Numbered from the stretch's first letter, positions 1 through 9,206 are shown. The stretch is 64,000 nucleotides of DNA from Miniphocaeibacter halophilus (GCF_016458825.1 NZ_CP066744.1:1051868-1115867), one strand, 5' to 3'. The notes: generated by a model not told the origin, from the sequence alone. Numbers and translations are program-made.

Positions 1-540
1 AGAGATACTGACGATATTGTTGAAAAAATTGGAGTAGACAGATCTTTGGACTTTGCACAAAGTGCAGATTTAATTATTGCAATTTTTGATTTGTCTAAAG
101 AACTAGATGAAGAGGATAAAATTGTACTTGATTTATTAAAGGGAAGAAAGGCTATAGTCCTTTTAAATAAAGATGATTTAGAAAGTAAACTGGATATTGA
201 CAGTTTAAATATAGATGAAAACATACCTGTTATTAGAATTTCCATTAAAAATAATAAGGGTATAGACAAATTAGAAGAAACAATTTCAAAAATGTTTTTA
301 CAAGGAGAAATAATATCAAGTAACGAAACCCTAGTAACTAATATTAGACACCAAGATATTTTAGGAAGGGCTATTAATCATTTAGAGTCATCTTTAAATG
401 ATATGAAATTAAATATTCCTATTGACTGTGTAGAAGTGGATTTAAGGGATTCTTGGGAAATATTAGGAGAAATAACAGGAGAAACTATAGAAGATGATGT
501 ACTTGATAAAATATTTAAAGATTTTTGTATTGGAAAATAA
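1..540 (+). CDS. mnmE: tRNA uridine-5-carboxymethylaminomethyl(34) synthesis GTPase MnmE, C-terminal part
   Basis: This is the 3' end of mnmE; the reading frame is open from the first base and the true start lies upstream of the window. MnmE is a GTPase that works with MnmG to modify the wobble uridine of several tRNAs. The visible part begins just after the G3 motif region, contains an NKDD GTP-specificity motif (G4), and ends with FCIGK. That C-terminal cysteine motif is the MnmE signature. The stop codon lies 8 bases before the mnmG start, so the two are co-transcribed, as in most Firmicutes. A TTG codon at 46 could look like a start but is internal. Confidence 0.95.
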   Translation, partial: RDTDDIVEKIGVDRSLDFAQSADLIIAIFDLSKELDEEDKIVLDLLKGRKAIVLLNKDDLESKLDIDSLNIDENIPVIRISIKNNKGIDKLEETISKMFLQGEIISSNETLVTNIRHQDILGRAINHLESSLNDMKLNIPIDCVEVDLRDSWEILGEITGETIEDDVLDKIFKDFCIGK

Positions 541-548
541 GGAGAAAT

Positions 549-2447
549 ATGGAAGTTATTAAATATAGAGAAGAACCTGTTGACGTAGTTGTTATAGGTG
601 CCGGTCATGCAGGTTGTGAGGCGGCTTTGGCAACAAGTAGAATGGGATTAAAAACCGTAATTTTAACAATGAGCTTAGATTCAATTGCTGACTTGCCTTG
701 TAACCCTAATATAGGAGGAACAGGAAAAGGTCATTTAGTAAGGGAAGTTGACGCACTAGGCGGTGAAATGGCCCTAATTATAGACAAGTCCTTTATTCAG
801 TCCAGAATGTTAAATACATCAAAAGGTCCGGCTGTTCATTCTTTAAGGGTACAGGCAGACAAGCCTAAGTACCATATGGAAATGAAAAAGGTTATTGAAA
901 ATCAAGAGAATTTAGATTTAGTTGAAGCTGAAGTTACAAAAATAAATGTAGAAAATAATCAAGTTACAAGTATAGAGACCATGTCCGGTGCTATTTACGA
1001 AACAAAAGCCGTTATAGTTGCAACGGGAACCTATTTAAAAGGATTAATTCTTATGGGAGAATTACAATATGAATCCGGTCCCCATGGTTTAAAGGCAGCA
1101 ACCCACCTATCTAAATCCCTAGAGGATTTAGGAATAGAGTTAAGAAGATTTAAAACAGGTACACCGGCAAGGGTCCATAGGGACAGTTTAGACTACACTG
1201 TAATGGAAGAGCAAAAGGGTGATGATGAAATAGTACCTTTTTCATTTATGAACTTCGGTAAAAAATTTGATATTGAACAAGAACTTTGTTATTTAACCTA
1301 TACAACCTTAGAAACTAAAAAAATAATAGAGGCTAATTTAGAAAGAAGTCCAATGTATGCCGGAATAGTAAAAGGTGTTGGACCAAGGTATTGCCCGTCT
1401 ATTGAAGATAAGGTTGTAAGATTTAATGAAAGGGATGAACATCAGGTATTTGTGGAACCTGAAGGTGTAGACACTAAGGAAATGTATATTCAAGGAGTAA
1501 GTTCAACCCTACCTGAAGAAATACAAAAGCAAATGTACAAGACTATAATAGGCTTTGAAAATGTTAAATTTATGCGTTCAGCCTATGGAATAGAATATGA
1601 TTGTATAGACCCAACAATATTAAAAAGAACATTGGAGCACAATGAAATTAATGGACTTTATTTTGCCGGTCAAATAAATGGTTCGTCCGGTTATGAAGAA
1701 GCAGCAGGCCAAGGTTTAGTAGCAGGAATTAATGCTACAATGAAAATAAAGGGAAGAGAGCCTTTTATTCTAGACAGGTCCGATGCCTACATTGGTGTTT
1801 TAATTGACGATTTAGTTACTAAGGGAACTAATGAACCATACAGGATGATGACTTCCCGTGCTGAATATAGACTTACCTTAAGACAGGATAATGCCGACTT
1901 AAGACTTACTGAAAAGGGCTATGAAATAGGTCTTGTTACAGAAGAAAGAATGGAAAAAACAAGAAGGAAAAAAGAAAGTATCTACACAGAATTAGATAGG
2001 CTAAAAAAAATACGGGTAAACCCTACTGAAGAAAATAATAAAAAACTAATAGAGCTTGGTTCCGGACCAATGAAGGCCTCCCATACCCTATATGATTTAA
2101 TAAAAAGACCGGAACTAACCTATGAAAGCTTAATTGTTTTTGATGAAAAAAGACCGGAACTTTTAAGGGAAGTTAGAATGCAGGTAGAAACCCATATTAA
2201 ATACGAAGGTTATATTGCTAAACAAAAACATCAAATAGAACAATTTAAAAAATTAGAAAGAAAGAAAATAGACTTTATAAAAGACTATTCAGAAGTTAAG
2301 GGACTTTCTAATGAAGCCATGCAAAAACTAAACCAAATTAAGCCAGATTCCCTAGGTCAAGCTAGTAGAATTAGCGGTGTTAGTCCGGCGGATATAAATG
2401 TTATATTAATATATTTAGAAACTAGAAAAAGGAAGAACAATGAGTAA
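549..2447 (+). CDS. mnmG: tRNA uridine-5-carboxymethylaminomethyl(34) synthesis enzyme MnmG (GidA)
   Basis: MnmG is the FAD-dependent partner of MnmE in 5-carboxymethylaminomethyl modification of tRNA wobble uridine. The protein is 632 residues, the usual family length. The N-terminal dinucleotide-binding motif GAGHAG is at residues 17-22, and the conserved GidA stretches [10 protein letters not shown] and [16 protein letters not shown] follow. The start is the ATG at 549, preceded by GGAG at 541-544; an in-frame TTG at 525 lies inside mnmE and has no ribosome site. Its 3' end overlaps rsmG by 8 bases, which suggests translational coupling. The function is standard tRNA modification and I see nothing odd. 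Confidence 0.97.
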   Translation: MEVIKYREEPVDVVVIGAGHAGCEAALATSRMGLKTVILTMSLDSIADLPCNPNIGGTGKGHLVREVDALGGEMALIIDKSFIQSRMLNTSKGPAVHSLRVQADKPKYHMEMKKVIENQENLDLVEAEVTKINVENNQVTSIETMSGAIYETKAVIVATGTYLKGLILMGELQYESGPHGLKAATHLSKSLEDLGIELRRFKTGTPARVHRDSLDYTVMEEQKGDDEIVPFSFMNFGKKFDIEQELCYLTYTTLETKKIIEANLERSPMYAGIVKGVGPRYCPSIEDKVVRFNERDEHQVFVEPEGVDTKEMYIQGVSSTLPEEIQKQMYKTIIGFENVKFMRSAYGIEYDCIDPTILKRTLEHNEINGLYFAGQINGSSGYEEAAGQGLVAGINATMKIKGREPFILDRSDAYIGVLIDDLVTKGTNEPYRMMTSRAEYRLTLRQDNADLRLTEKGYEIGLVTEERMEKTRRKKESIYTELDRLKKIRVNPTEENNKKLIELGSGPMKASHTLYDLIKRPELTYESLIVFDEKRPELLREVRMQVETHIKYEGYIAKQKHQIEQFKKLERKKIDFIKDYSEVKGLSNEAMQKLNQIKPDSLGQASRISGVSPADINVILIYLETRKRKNNE

Positions 2448-3147
2448 ATTAGAAGAATTATTTGTAAAAAATGAATTTAAAATAGATGAAAACCAATTGG
2501 ATAATTTCGAAAAATATAGGGACTTATTAGTAGAGACCAACAAGGTTTTAAACTTAACCTCTATAACAGAAGAAGTAGAAGTAAACTACAAACATTTTTT
2601 AGATTCCATTCTTCCCTTAAAATATGTTGATATAAGGGAAAATTCTTCCTTAATAGATATAGGAACAGGAGCAGGACTGCCGGGACTACCAATTAAATTT
2701 GTCCGTAAGGACCTTAATATTGTTTTAATGGATTCATTAAATAAGAGAATTAAATTCTTAAATAAGGTTATAGGAGAATTAAAACTAGAAAAAATAGAAG
2801 CAATTCATGGTAGAGCGGAAGAAATGGGAAGGAATGCAAAATACAGGGAAAAATATGACTATGCTATTTCAAGAGCTGTTTCCAGACTTAATACCCTAGT
2901 AGAATATTGCCTACCCTTTGTAAAAGTCGGTGGATATTTTATATCTATGAAAGGCCCATCAGGCCATGAAGAATATGCAGAAGCAAAAAAGGCTATTGAA
3001 ACCCTAGGTGGAAAATTAGAAAAAATTATTGATTACAATCTGGATTACGAGGACTCTGAAAGAACATTAATAATAATTAAGAAGATAAAAAACACAAATA
3101 AGAAATACCCTAGAGCCGGTGGTAAACCGAAATCTAAACCACTATAA
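2440..3147 (+). CDS. rsmG: 16S rRNA (guanine(527)-N(7))-methyltransferase RsmG (GidB)
   Basis: RsmG transfers a methyl group from S-adenosylmethionine to N7 of G527 in 16S rRNA. The protein is 235 residues, normal for the family. The SAM-binding loop is visible as [10 protein letters not shown] around residues 73-82, and the basic C-terminus with YPRAGGKP is typical of Firmicute RsmG. It starts inside the end of mnmG (8-base overlap), completing a mnmE-mnmG-rsmG operon. No convincing terminator follows; only a weak CACTT/AAGTG pair without a T-run is seen around 3153-3170. Confidence 0.96.
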   Translation: MSKLEELFVKNEFKIDENQLDNFEKYRDLLVETNKVLNLTSITEEVEVNYKHFLDSILPLKYVDIRENSSLIDIGTGAGLPGLPIKFVRKDLNIVLMDSLNKRIKFLNKVIGELKLEKIEAIHGRAEEMGRNAKYREKYDYAISRAVSRLNTLVEYCLPFVKVGGYFISMKGPSGHEEYAEAKKAIETLGGKLEKIIDYNLDYEDSERTLIIIKKIKNTNKKYPRAGGKPKSKPL

Positions 3148-3265
3148 AAAATCACTTATAATATGAAGTGACCTAGATAATTGGGAATAAATATATGGTA
3201 AGAATCTACAGTTTTAATTGGGTGTAAATAATTATTATATAGAATAATTAGAGGAGAAGGTTAAA

Positions 3266-3643
3266 ATGCATTACCAAGAAGATTGGCTATTAAGACAGAT
3301 AAATACAGTTATAAATACATTGGCAGTACTATTTACAGGGAAAAAACTTACATCTGAATCCATAAGGGATATGGAATTACAGATTTCCTATAGTGAATAT
3401 TATAAGAAAGTATTTAAATTAGTAGAAACCGGTGATATTAATAAAGCGGAAAATTTACTATTTTCTGTCCTTAAGAATATGGAAAAAGAAGAACAATCGG
3501 AAACTCCTCTTCTTGCATTATTGTTTTATTACAAGCTTAATGAATTGTCAGATGAAGAATTAGATAAAAAGAACTTTTCAAGGAAGGAAATAATGGAAGG
3601 AATTGAGTCGGTAAAAAAATTATTTCTTAAATCTAGTTTATAA
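3266..3643 (+). CDS. Small conserved protein, DUF6483-like
   Basis: This 125-residue, probably cytoplasmic, helical protein has no signal peptide or membrane segment. Its opening (MHYQEDWLLRQI) and its length resemble the small Clostridia family DUF6483, but that assignment is from memory of the family pattern and no function is known. It starts 118 bases after rsmG with its own strong Shine-Dalgarno (GGAG near 3251) and ends at a good terminator (3652-3686). It may be transcribed alone or by read-through from rsmG. Confidence 0.6.
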   Translation: MHYQEDWLLRQINTVINTLAVLFTGKKLTSESIRDMELQISYSEYYKKVFKLVETGDINKAENLLFSVLKNMEKEEQSETPLLALLFYYKLNELSDEELDKKNFSRKEIMEGIESVKKLFLKSSL

Positions 3644-3651
3644 ATTATTAA

Positions 3652-3686
3652 AAAAAATCACTTACATATTTGTAAGTGATTTTTTA
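3652..3686 (+). terminator. Intrinsic terminator after the small DUF6483-like gene, usable from both sides
   Basis: TCACTTACA (3658-3666) pairs perfectly with TGTAAGTGA (3671-3679), with a 4-base loop and a T-run after it. An A-run precedes it, so the same hairpin can end transcription from the broken minus-strand gene to its right. Confidence 0.85.
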
Positions 3687-3696
3687 ATAAGGATAC

Positions 3697-3990
3697 TTAT
3701 TTTTCAATTTTTTCTAGAATATAGCTTAAACTTTTTAATATATAATATATCCAAATTGTTGATATAATATCTACAAAAGAGCGTATTAATAAAAATTTAA
3801 ATCCATATAATACTTGTGTTGAATAGTTAGGGTCAAAAATAACTCCTCCCCATGTTCTAAAGAAAAAATAAATTATGTATATTAAAAGGCATGTTCCTAT
3901 TAAAAGTGTAATGAGTACAATCGAATTTGAGTAAACTTTAGGAGTATAAGTTAAGGTAAAATTAAAAAGAAGACTATTAACATATTTAAT
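3697..3990 (-). pseudogene. 5'-truncated remnant of a membrane protein
   Basis: On the minus strand a reading frame stays open for 97 codons, from just after an in-frame TAA at 3991-3993 to the stop at 3697-3699, without any ATG, GTG or TTG start. The translation has two strongly hydrophobic segments (one contains LIGTCLLIYIIYFFF, the other FVDIISTIWIYYIL) and ends in a charged tail, EKIEK. It ends directly beside a bidirectional terminator. I read it as the C-terminal part of a small integral membrane protein whose 5' end has been lost. The family is not recognised. It lies at the left border of the accessory block with the pan-like genes. Confidence 0.5.
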
Positions 3991-4200
3991 TTAAAGACCT
4001 AGACTCTATAATTATATTTATTTTAGATATTTTTATTTATCTGTTTATTGTAAAATTAGATATTTTATATAAAAAAGATACTAGATAGGTATAAAGATAG
4101 TTGAGAACAAATAGAAAATCACAGATATATAAAATAGTAAAAGTTGAAAATTAGTTTAATAAAATAAAAAAACTAAAAATTAAATAATAAAATTATAAAA
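3991..4200. other. AT-rich spacer without recognisable gene
   Basis: This stretch has frequent stop codons in all frames, no ribosome site before an open frame and no repeat that I could recognise. It may be eroded sequence from the broken gene next to it. Confidence 0.4.
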
Positions 4201-4248
4201 AAACCACACTTTATGAAATAAATGAATTTACTATAAAAAGTGTGGTTT
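4193..4248 (-). terminator. Terminator of the panB-transporter-dehydrogenase operon
   Basis: AAACCACACTTT (4201-4212) and AAAGTGTGGTTT (4237-4248) form a perfect 12-bp stem. Read on the minus strand, the stem is followed by a run of seven or more T. It lies about 50 bases past the stop of the dehydrogenase gene. Confidence 0.85.
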
Positions 4249-4299
4249 TAAGCTATTTTAGCGGTTCTAAGGGAAATATTATTTTTAGATAGATTATAT

Positions 4300-5388
4300 T
4301 TACCTATCCTTAATAAAACTTTCAACTTCTAATATAGTTTTTATAAATTTCTCTTGAGAGATGTTGAAAGGACTACAAGACCATTCTAAAACTGTAGATG
4401 CTTTTTGCACAATTTTCTCCAAATTTGAATATTTTACATCAATGTCTTCTAATAGAATCGGTAGTTTAAGTTTTTTATAAAAATCTAAAGTTTTATAAAA
4501 AATTTTAGATTTTTTATCATATGCCAAAAGATATAAAACTCCTAAAGCTACAATTTCACCGTGTAAATGTTTGCTAGCCTCAGGAATGATGGTTACTCCA
4601 TAATAAAATGCATGAGCTAAGCTACTATTATAATAAAAATCATTATCAATTGTTAAATTAGAAACATAACCAGTAGTCATAATTATATCGAAGACAACTT
4701 GTTCTAATTCATAACTTACCTTATTATTCATGCAATCATCTAATGCAGATTTACCATATTCAAACAATGGCTTACTTATGGATGAACTAAGAGTTACTCC
4801 TAATAAAGCCTTATTATTTAAAACTTTATTTCTACTTGCAAACTCAACTTCGTATTCTTTTGATAATGCATCTCCTATTCCTGCCCAAAATAATTGGTAA
4901 GGTGATTCAGCTATTATTTTGGTATTTATAAAAACGTGTAGGGGACAAGTTTTTAAATTATAATATTCTTTAAATACTCCGCTATTTTCATAAATAACAG
5001 AAAGGCTGGTGCTTCCAGCACAGTTAGAAGCTAATGTAGGAAAACTGAAAAATGGTTTACTCAATTTATCAGCTACTACTTTTGCTGTGTCAATAGCTCT
5101 ACCACCTCCTACACCAAATATTATACTGCTATTTTTAATTAATTCGTTACTTGTTAAATGATTTATATTTTGATATGTAGAATCTTCTCCATAAATGATA
5201 AAATCAATGATATATGAATTTAAATTTTGGGGGATTCTTTCTTTAAAAATGCTAATAGCAGTTTTTCCACCTATTACAATAATACTTTTATTTATAATAG
5301 ATGTGTACATTGAAACTATATCCAAAATAGAATCATAAATATTTTCTCCAATACTACAATTTGATAAAAATAAATTAGTGTCTTTCAT
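4300..5388 (-). CDS. Iron-containing alcohol dehydrogenase family protein (GldA-like)
   Basis: This 362-residue protein belongs to the metal-dependent glycerol/hydroxyacid dehydrogenase family, which oxidises alcohols or reduces keto acids with NAD(P). The nucleotide motif GVGGGRAIDTAK is at about residues 92-103, and the expected metal ligands are present as D173, H259 and H276 (LHGE). The start ATG follows AAGGGGAT. It is the last gene of a minus-strand operon behind panB and a BASS transporter, 40 bases after the latter. The substrate is unknown. In this context a 2-keto or 2-hydroxy acid related to ketopantoate or ketoisovalerate, as for HcxA-type members, is my inference. Plain glycerol dehydrogenase is the alternative, but the glycerol genes lie 50 kb away. 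Confidence 0.8.
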   Translation of the reverse strand: MKDTNLFLSNCSIGENIYDSILDIVSMYTSIINKSIIVIGGKTAISIFKERIPQNLNSYIIDFIIYGEDSTYQNINHLTSNELIKNSSIIFGVGGGRAIDTAKVVADKLSKPFFSFPTLASNCAGSTSLSVIYENSGVFKEYYNLKTCPLHVFINTKIIAESPYQLFWAGIGDALSKEYEVEFASRNKVLNNKALLGVTLSSSISKPLFEYGKSALDDCMNNKVSYELEQVVFDIIMTTGYVSNLTIDNDFYYNSSLAHAFYYGVTIIPEASKHLHGEIVALGVLYLLAYDKKSKIFYKTLDFYKKLKLPILLEDIDVKYSNLEKIVQKASTVLEWSCSPFNISQEKFIKTILEVESFIKDR

Positions 5389-5428
5389 AATACTATCCCC
5401 TTAAATTAAATCAGTTAAATTGAGTATC

Positions 5429-6397
5429 TTACATTTTATTTCTTCGTACTTTTCGTTGAAAAATATTAGCTAAAATCGTAGTTAAGGCTAAATTTAACGA
5501 AACCGCTATTATGGAAGGAATTGCTACCGAAGAGTGTAAAGTTGTAAGAGTAGAAGCTATTCCAACTGATAATGCTGAGTTCTGTTCACAAGATGTAATA
5601 ATTAATGATACTGCTTTTTTTTGATCTAATTTTAACAATTTAGCTAAAATTCCATTTCCTAAAGCTGCAAAAACAAAGTTGAGAGCTACAGCTATTATGA
5701 CAATTATAGAATTTGTACTTAAAATAGTATCTCTATTTGGTGCAGTGCTCACAGAAACTATTAAAAGCAATGAAATTATAGAAATTAATCCTATAAGTTT
5801 CTGGAAAGTATTAGCTTTATCTTTAAAAATATGTTTAACGAACATTCCTAAAAGTATAGGTAACAACACAATTATAATAATATTGATAAACATAGATATG
5901 AAATTAAATTCAATCCATTGTCCTCCAAAAACAAAAGTTAAAAAAGGGGTAACAATTGGTGCTAAAAAAGTTGAAAAAATAATTATAGCTACAGAGAAAG
6001 TAATATCTCCTCCACCTAAGAAGGTAATAACACTTGCAGCTGTTCCAGGAGGCATAGAACCCAATAAAATTAAGCCAAAGGCTAAATTATTATTCAATTT
6101 TAAAAATTTGGCTATTAAAAAAGCACCAAAAATCATAAAAGTATATTTTGCAATAACACCTATTGTAATATATTTAGGTTTTTTTAACATTATAATTATA
6201 TCTTTAGGTATTAAAGTTATTCCAGTCCCAAACATTATAATAGCTAAAAGCAAACTGGGAATGGATAGATTAGCTATTTTAACATTAGCAATAGGAATAA
6301 ATATATTTGGAATAGCTAAAGCTAAGCCTGTTACAAATAGTATAAAAATTGTAAGGTTTTTGTTTAAAAAATCTGAAAGTTTTTTAATATTTTCCAT
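5429..6397 (-). CDS. Bile acid:sodium symporter (BASS) family transporter, PanS-like
   Basis: This 322-residue integral membrane protein has about nine to ten hydrophobic segments. BASS hallmarks are present: the GSMPPGTAASV loop near the middle and SCEQNSALSVGIA, matching the family QNSxLA motif. BASS proteins move organic anions with sodium, and the PanS branch transports ketopantoate. The gene sits between panB and the iron dehydrogenase in one operon (27 bases after panB), so ketopantoate, pantoate or a related acid is the likely cargo. This rests on context. The family name alone would suggest bile acids, for which I see no local support. Direction of transport cannot be read from sequence. 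Confidence 0.8.
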   Translation of the reverse strand: MENIKKLSDFLNKNLTIFILFVTGLALAIPNIFIPIANVKIANLSIPSLLLAIIMFGTGITLIPKDIIIMLKKPKYITIGVIAKYTFMIFGAFLIAKFLKLNNNLAFGLILLGSMPPGTAASVITFLGGGDITFSVAIIIFSTFLAPIVTPFLTFVFGGQWIEFNFISMFINIIIIVLLPILLGMFVKHIFKDKANTFQKLIGLISIISLLLIVSVSTAPNRDTILSTNSIIVIIAVALNFVFAALGNGILAKLLKLDQKKAVSLIITSCEQNSALSVGIASTLTTLHSSVAIPSIIAVSLNLALTTILANIFQRKVRRNKM

Positions 6398-6424
6398 GCA
6401 TTAATACCATCCTGTAAAAGATTA

Positions 6425-7255
6425 TTATAATTTAGATATTTTTACCTCTTTATTAAAAGAATATTCTTCAGAAGGGAAGGTTCCATTAACAGTTTCTTCA
6501 TGAAATTTATTCAATCCATTTACCATTTCTTGTCTTATATTAGCAAAATGTTTAACAAATTTAGGTTTAAAATCACCATACATATTTAATAAATCTTGTG
6601 TCACTAAAACTTGACAATCTACATACTTACCAGCACCTATTCCAAGAATTGGAATTTTTATTTCTTCAGCTAGTGCTTTTCCAACAACAGTAGGAACACA
6701 TTCTAATACTATTGAAAAGGCTCCTGCTTCTTCGATAGCTTTAGCATCCTCAATAAGTTGACGTGCAGATTCGGGAGTACCTCCTTGTACTTTAAATCCA
6801 CCCAAAGATGTTGCAGTTTGAGGAGTTAGACCAATATGACCCATTACAGGGATTCCGGCTTTAACAAGAGCATTAATAGTGGGTGCATAATCTACCCCTC
6901 CCTCTAATTTAATACAGTCACAATTAGTCTCCATAAGTATTCTGCTGCAACTATTAATGGCTTGTTCAATACTAGCATTATAAGAACCAAAAGGCATATC
7001 TCCAACTACAAATGTATTAGGGGCACCAAGAACTACAGGCTTAATATGGTGAATCATATCATCTAGAGTTACTCCTACAGTTGTATCTCTTCCAAGCATT
7101 ATCATAGCTAAAGAATCTCCAACTAAAATAACCTCGCAATCGCTTTCATCAACGATACTAGCAGTTGTATAGTCATATGCTGTAACATATGAAAATTTTT
7201 TTCCTTCATTTTTATATTTTTGAAAGTCGGCAATTGTAAATTTTTTCTTTGTCAT
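6425..7255 (-). CDS. panB: 3-methyl-2-oxobutanoate hydroxymethyltransferase (ketopantoate hydroxymethyltransferase)
   Basis: PanB joins 2-ketoisovalerate and the methylene group of 5,10-methylene-tetrahydrofolate to give ketopantoate; the reaction is reversible. The 276-residue length fits. Magnesium ligand positions are visible as D47 (VGDS), D86 (VGDMPFGSY) and E118 (KLEGG), with the catalytic E185 in VLECVP and the typical MGHIGLTPQ. The start is the ATG at 7255 behind GGAGG; an upstream TTG at 7270 lies in the ribosome site. It is the first gene of the minus-strand operon, with a consensus promoter at 7339-7367. panC and panD are missing nearby, which is unusual for a biosynthetic panB. 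Confidence 0.93.
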   Translation of the reverse strand: MTKKKFTIADFQKYKNEGKKFSYVTAYDYTTASIVDESDCEVILVGDSLAMIMLGRDTTVGVTLDDMIHHIKPVVLGAPNTFVVGDMPFGSYNASIEQAINSCSRILMETNCDCIKLEGGVDYAPTINALVKAGIPVMGHIGLTPQTATSLGGFKVQGGTPESARQLIEDAKAIEEAGAFSIVLECVPTVVGKALAEEIKIPILGIGAGKYVDCQVLVTQDLLNMYGDFKPKFVKHFANIRQEMVNGLNKFHEETVNGTFPSEEYSFNKEVKISKL

Positions 7256-7286
7256 TTTAATATCCTCCAAATTTTAATAATTAAAG

Positions 7287-7330
7287 AAATACTATCTAAT
7301 TAAGAAAAATAACTACAGTAATATTATCTT
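7287..7330. promoter_or_regulatory. Pair of GntR-type operator-like repeats downstream of the panB transcription start
   Basis: AAATACTATCT (7287-7297) and AACTACAGTAATATTATCT (7311-7329) share the core AATAYTATCT, spaced 32 bases, about three helical turns. Read in reverse, the family core is close to the FadR-type consensus TNGTNNNACNA. The second copy begins right at the expected transcription start of the minus-strand operon, where a repressor would block RNA polymerase. Regulator assignment is inferred from the nearby FadR-type gene. Confidence 0.6.
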
Positions 7331-7338
7331 TCATCATT

Positions 7339-7367
7339 AGTATATAACTACACACACTTGTTGTCAA
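7339..7367 (-). promoter_or_regulatory. Promoter of panB-transporter-dehydrogenase operon
   Basis: On the minus strand TTGACA (7367-7362) and TATACT (7344-7339) are separated by exactly 17 bases. This is a near-consensus sigma-A promoter. The predicted start falls near 7332, next to the operator repeat at 7311-7329. Confidence 0.8.
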
Positions 7368-7406
7368 GAAATAAATCTTGAAATATAGAGGAATATTAAT
7401 ATAATA

Positions 7407-7435
7407 TTGACATTTAACAAAAATAAAGATAAAAT
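7407..7435 (+). promoter_or_regulatory. Promoter of cyclase-panE operon
   Basis: TTGACA (7407-7412) and TAAAAT (7430-7435) are 17 bases apart. The predicted start at about 7441 lies inside the operator-like repeat at 7439-7457. Confidence 0.78.
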
Positions 7436-7438
7436 TAT

Positions 7439-7479
7439 AACTACAGTAATACTATCTCTAAAATAATAAAATACTATCT
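7439..7479. promoter_or_regulatory. Second pair of GntR-type operator-like repeats at the cyclase transcription start
   Basis: AACTACAGTAATACTATCT (7439-7457) is an almost exact copy of the repeat at 7311-7329, and AAATACTATCT (7469-7479) repeats 7287-7297 exactly. The cores are 22 bases apart, about two helical turns. In reverse the first copy reads TAGTATTACTG, matching TNGTNNNACNA except for the last base. Four copies in one intergenic region argue for a single regulator serving both operons. Confidence 0.65.
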
Positions 7480-7513
7480 CTATTTTGAATATCTATTTAA
7501 CAAGGAGGGAATT

Positions 7514-8212
7514 ATGAATACTAAGTATGTTGAATTAGGATATCCTATCAGTGAAGATATGAAAGTTTATCCTGGATTACCAGAAGTTAAAATTGAGTTA
7601 AGAGAAGATATATTAAAAAATGATGACTGGAATGGAAGTGTATTATCTATATATCTACACGCAGGAACTCATGTAGATGCTCCTTGGCATTATATGGGTG
7701 GGGACGCGCCTGGAATCGATAAAATTCCTATAGAAAAATTTTTCTATGATTATCCTTTAATTATAGATGTGCCTGCAAGTAAACCTAATGATTTAGTAAC
7801 CGTGGAGCAATTAGAGTCATATGGTGAAGAAATTTATAAAGCTGACTTATTGATATTCAATACTCATTCATATTTAAAAAGAGCTGATGATTTTATGAGT
7901 TATGCTACAAATTTTCCAGCCATAAGTCCAGAGCTTGCAATTTATATTAGAGAAAATTTGCCTAATGTAAAAGCTGTGGCAATTGATACTTTAAGTATAG
8001 AAAATATAAGCAATGGAAAAGAAAACGGATTTAAAACCCATAAAGCATTTTTAAATCCGAAATTAAAAAATGATACCATTTTAATATATGAAGATATTAA
8101 TATGGCTCCAATAATAGATAAGAAATTGATAAGTGCTTGCTGTACTCCTCTAAGAATAGTAGGAGGAGATGCTAGTATTTGCAATTTAGTAGTTAAAATT
8201 AGTGATGAATAA
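7514..8212 (+). CDS. Cyclase family protein (PF04199, kynurenine formamidase-like metal hydrolase)
   Basis: This 232-residue protein carries the family metal motif HxGTHxDxPxH at residues 49-59 (HAGTHVDAPWH). Members are metal-dependent hydrolases of amides or lactone-like rings, such as kynurenine formamidase and isatin hydrolase. No tryptophan-degradation gene is present here. The gene starts behind AAGGAGGG and is the first of a two-gene operon with a PanE-type reductase, divergent from panB. Hydrolysis of pantolactone or a related ester or lactone feeding the reductase would fit the neighbours, but this is only inference. Confidence 0.82.
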   Translation: MNTKYVELGYPISEDMKVYPGLPEVKIELREDILKNDDWNGSVLSIYLHAGTHVDAPWHYMGGDAPGIDKIPIEKFFYDYPLIIDVPASKPNDLVTVEQLESYGEEIYKADLLIFNTHSYLKRADDFMSYATNFPAISPELAIYIRENLPNVKAVAIDTLSIENISNGKENGFKTHKAFLNPKLKNDTILIYEDINMAPIIDKKLISACCTPLRIVGGDASICNLVVKISDE

Positions 8213-8224
8213 GGAGCTAAAATT

Positions 8225-9145
8225 ATGAAAATAGTAGTAGTGGGAGCTGGATCAGTTGGTACTTTGTTTGGCTCTATCTTATATGAACATGGAATGGATG
8301 TTACATTAGTAGAAATTAGAAACGAGATAGTTGAAGCAATACATAAAGATGGTTTAAAAGTAACTAGAGGGGATTCGGAAAAAGTTTTTGAGATTGATAT
8401 AACTAATAATATTATAGATGTAGAAAATCCTGATTTAATAATATTTGCTGTAAAATCATATGATAATATAACTGCTGCTTATGATTGTTTGAAAATAATA
8501 GGACCAGAAACTATAGTGTTAACATTACAAAATGGTATTGGGAATTATGAAACTATATCCAATATATTAGGGGAAAAACATACAGTAATAGGAACAACAA
8601 CATTTGGTGCTACACAGTATGCACCTGGATGTACTAGAGGAAGTGAAACTGGAGAAATTTCAATAGGTGAATATAAAGGTGGAAGTAGTGAAAGAATTAA
8701 AAATATTGCAGAAATACTTAGAAGTGGTGGTTTTACTGTAAATATAGTAAATGATGTTAATAGTTTGGTTTGGACGAAATTAGCAGTTAATGTAGGTATT
8801 AATGCAATAGGAGCATTATGCCGAATTAGCAACGGAGAAACACATTCCATTGAATCGGCTTCTATAATTCAAAAAATGGCAGTTGAGGAACTGATGAAAG
8901 TTGCTAAGAAAAAAGGTATAGACCTAGATTATAATTCTTTATATGACCATGTTGTTGATGTAACTATAACAACTAGTACAAATAAATGTTCAATGTTACA
9001 AGATGTAGAAAAAAGAAATTTAACAGAAATAAGAGCTATAAATGGAGCGATTGTTGATTACGGTAATTCAATAAATATTGATACACCGATAAATTTAGTT
9101 CTTACAAACTTAATGATAGCCACAGAGACAAGTTATAGAAAATAG
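8225..9145 (+). CDS. panE: Ketopantoate reductase family protein (2-dehydropantoate 2-reductase)
   Basis: PanE interconverts ketopantoate and pantoate with NADP(H). The 306-residue length is normal. The dinucleotide motif GAGSVG is at residues 7-12, AVKSYD at 76-80 and LQNGIGN near 101-107, and the catalytic lysine is K185 in the stretch VWTKLAVNVGINAIGALCR, with N189 following. It begins 12 bases after the cyclase and ends before a strong terminator at 9166-9206. The ApbA/PanE family includes reductases for other 2-keto acids, but the presence of panB on the divergent operon favours ketopantoate. Codons AGG and TCC, common in the housekeeping genes at both ends of the window, are scarce here. 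Confidence 0.85.
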   Translation: MKIVVVGAGSVGTLFGSILYEHGMDVTLVEIRNEIVEAIHKDGLKVTRGDSEKVFEIDITNNIIDVENPDLIIFAVKSYDNITAAYDCLKIIGPETIVLTLQNGIGNYETISNILGEKHTVIGTTTFGATQYAPGCTRGSETGEISIGEYKGGSSERIKNIAEILRSGGFTVNIVNDVNSLVWTKLAVNVGINAIGALCRISNGETHSIESASIIQKMAVEELMKVAKKKGIDLDYNSLYDHVVDVTITTSTNKCSMLQDVEKRNLTEIRAINGAIVDYGNSINIDTPINLVLTNLMIATETSYRK

Positions 9146-9165
9146 TTTAAATATTCTATGTACTT

Positions 9166-9206
9166 AAAGTCAATCAGTAGGTATAATATCTATTGATTGA
9201 CTTTTT
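9166..9206 (+). terminator. Terminator after the panE-type gene
   Basis: AAAGTCAATCA (9166-9176) pairs with TGATTGACTTT (9194-9204), followed by a T-run. It separates the reductase from the regulator gene. Confidence 0.85.

Noticed and set aside
3148-3265. Replication origin or parS/DnaA boxes after rsmG
   Set aside because: The mnmE-mnmG-rsmG context suggested it, but I found no TTATCCACA-like boxes or other origin features here.
5429-6397. BASS transporter as a bile-acid importer paired with the HSDH-like SDR
   Set aside because: The two genes lie 36 kb apart in different operons; the transporter is embedded with panB, so ketopantoate-like acids are the better guess.
5679-6404. 241-codon open frame on the plus strand, rich in Ile and Pro
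   Set aside because: It is the complement of the BASS transporter gene, has no ribosome site and its composition is that of an antisense shadow.
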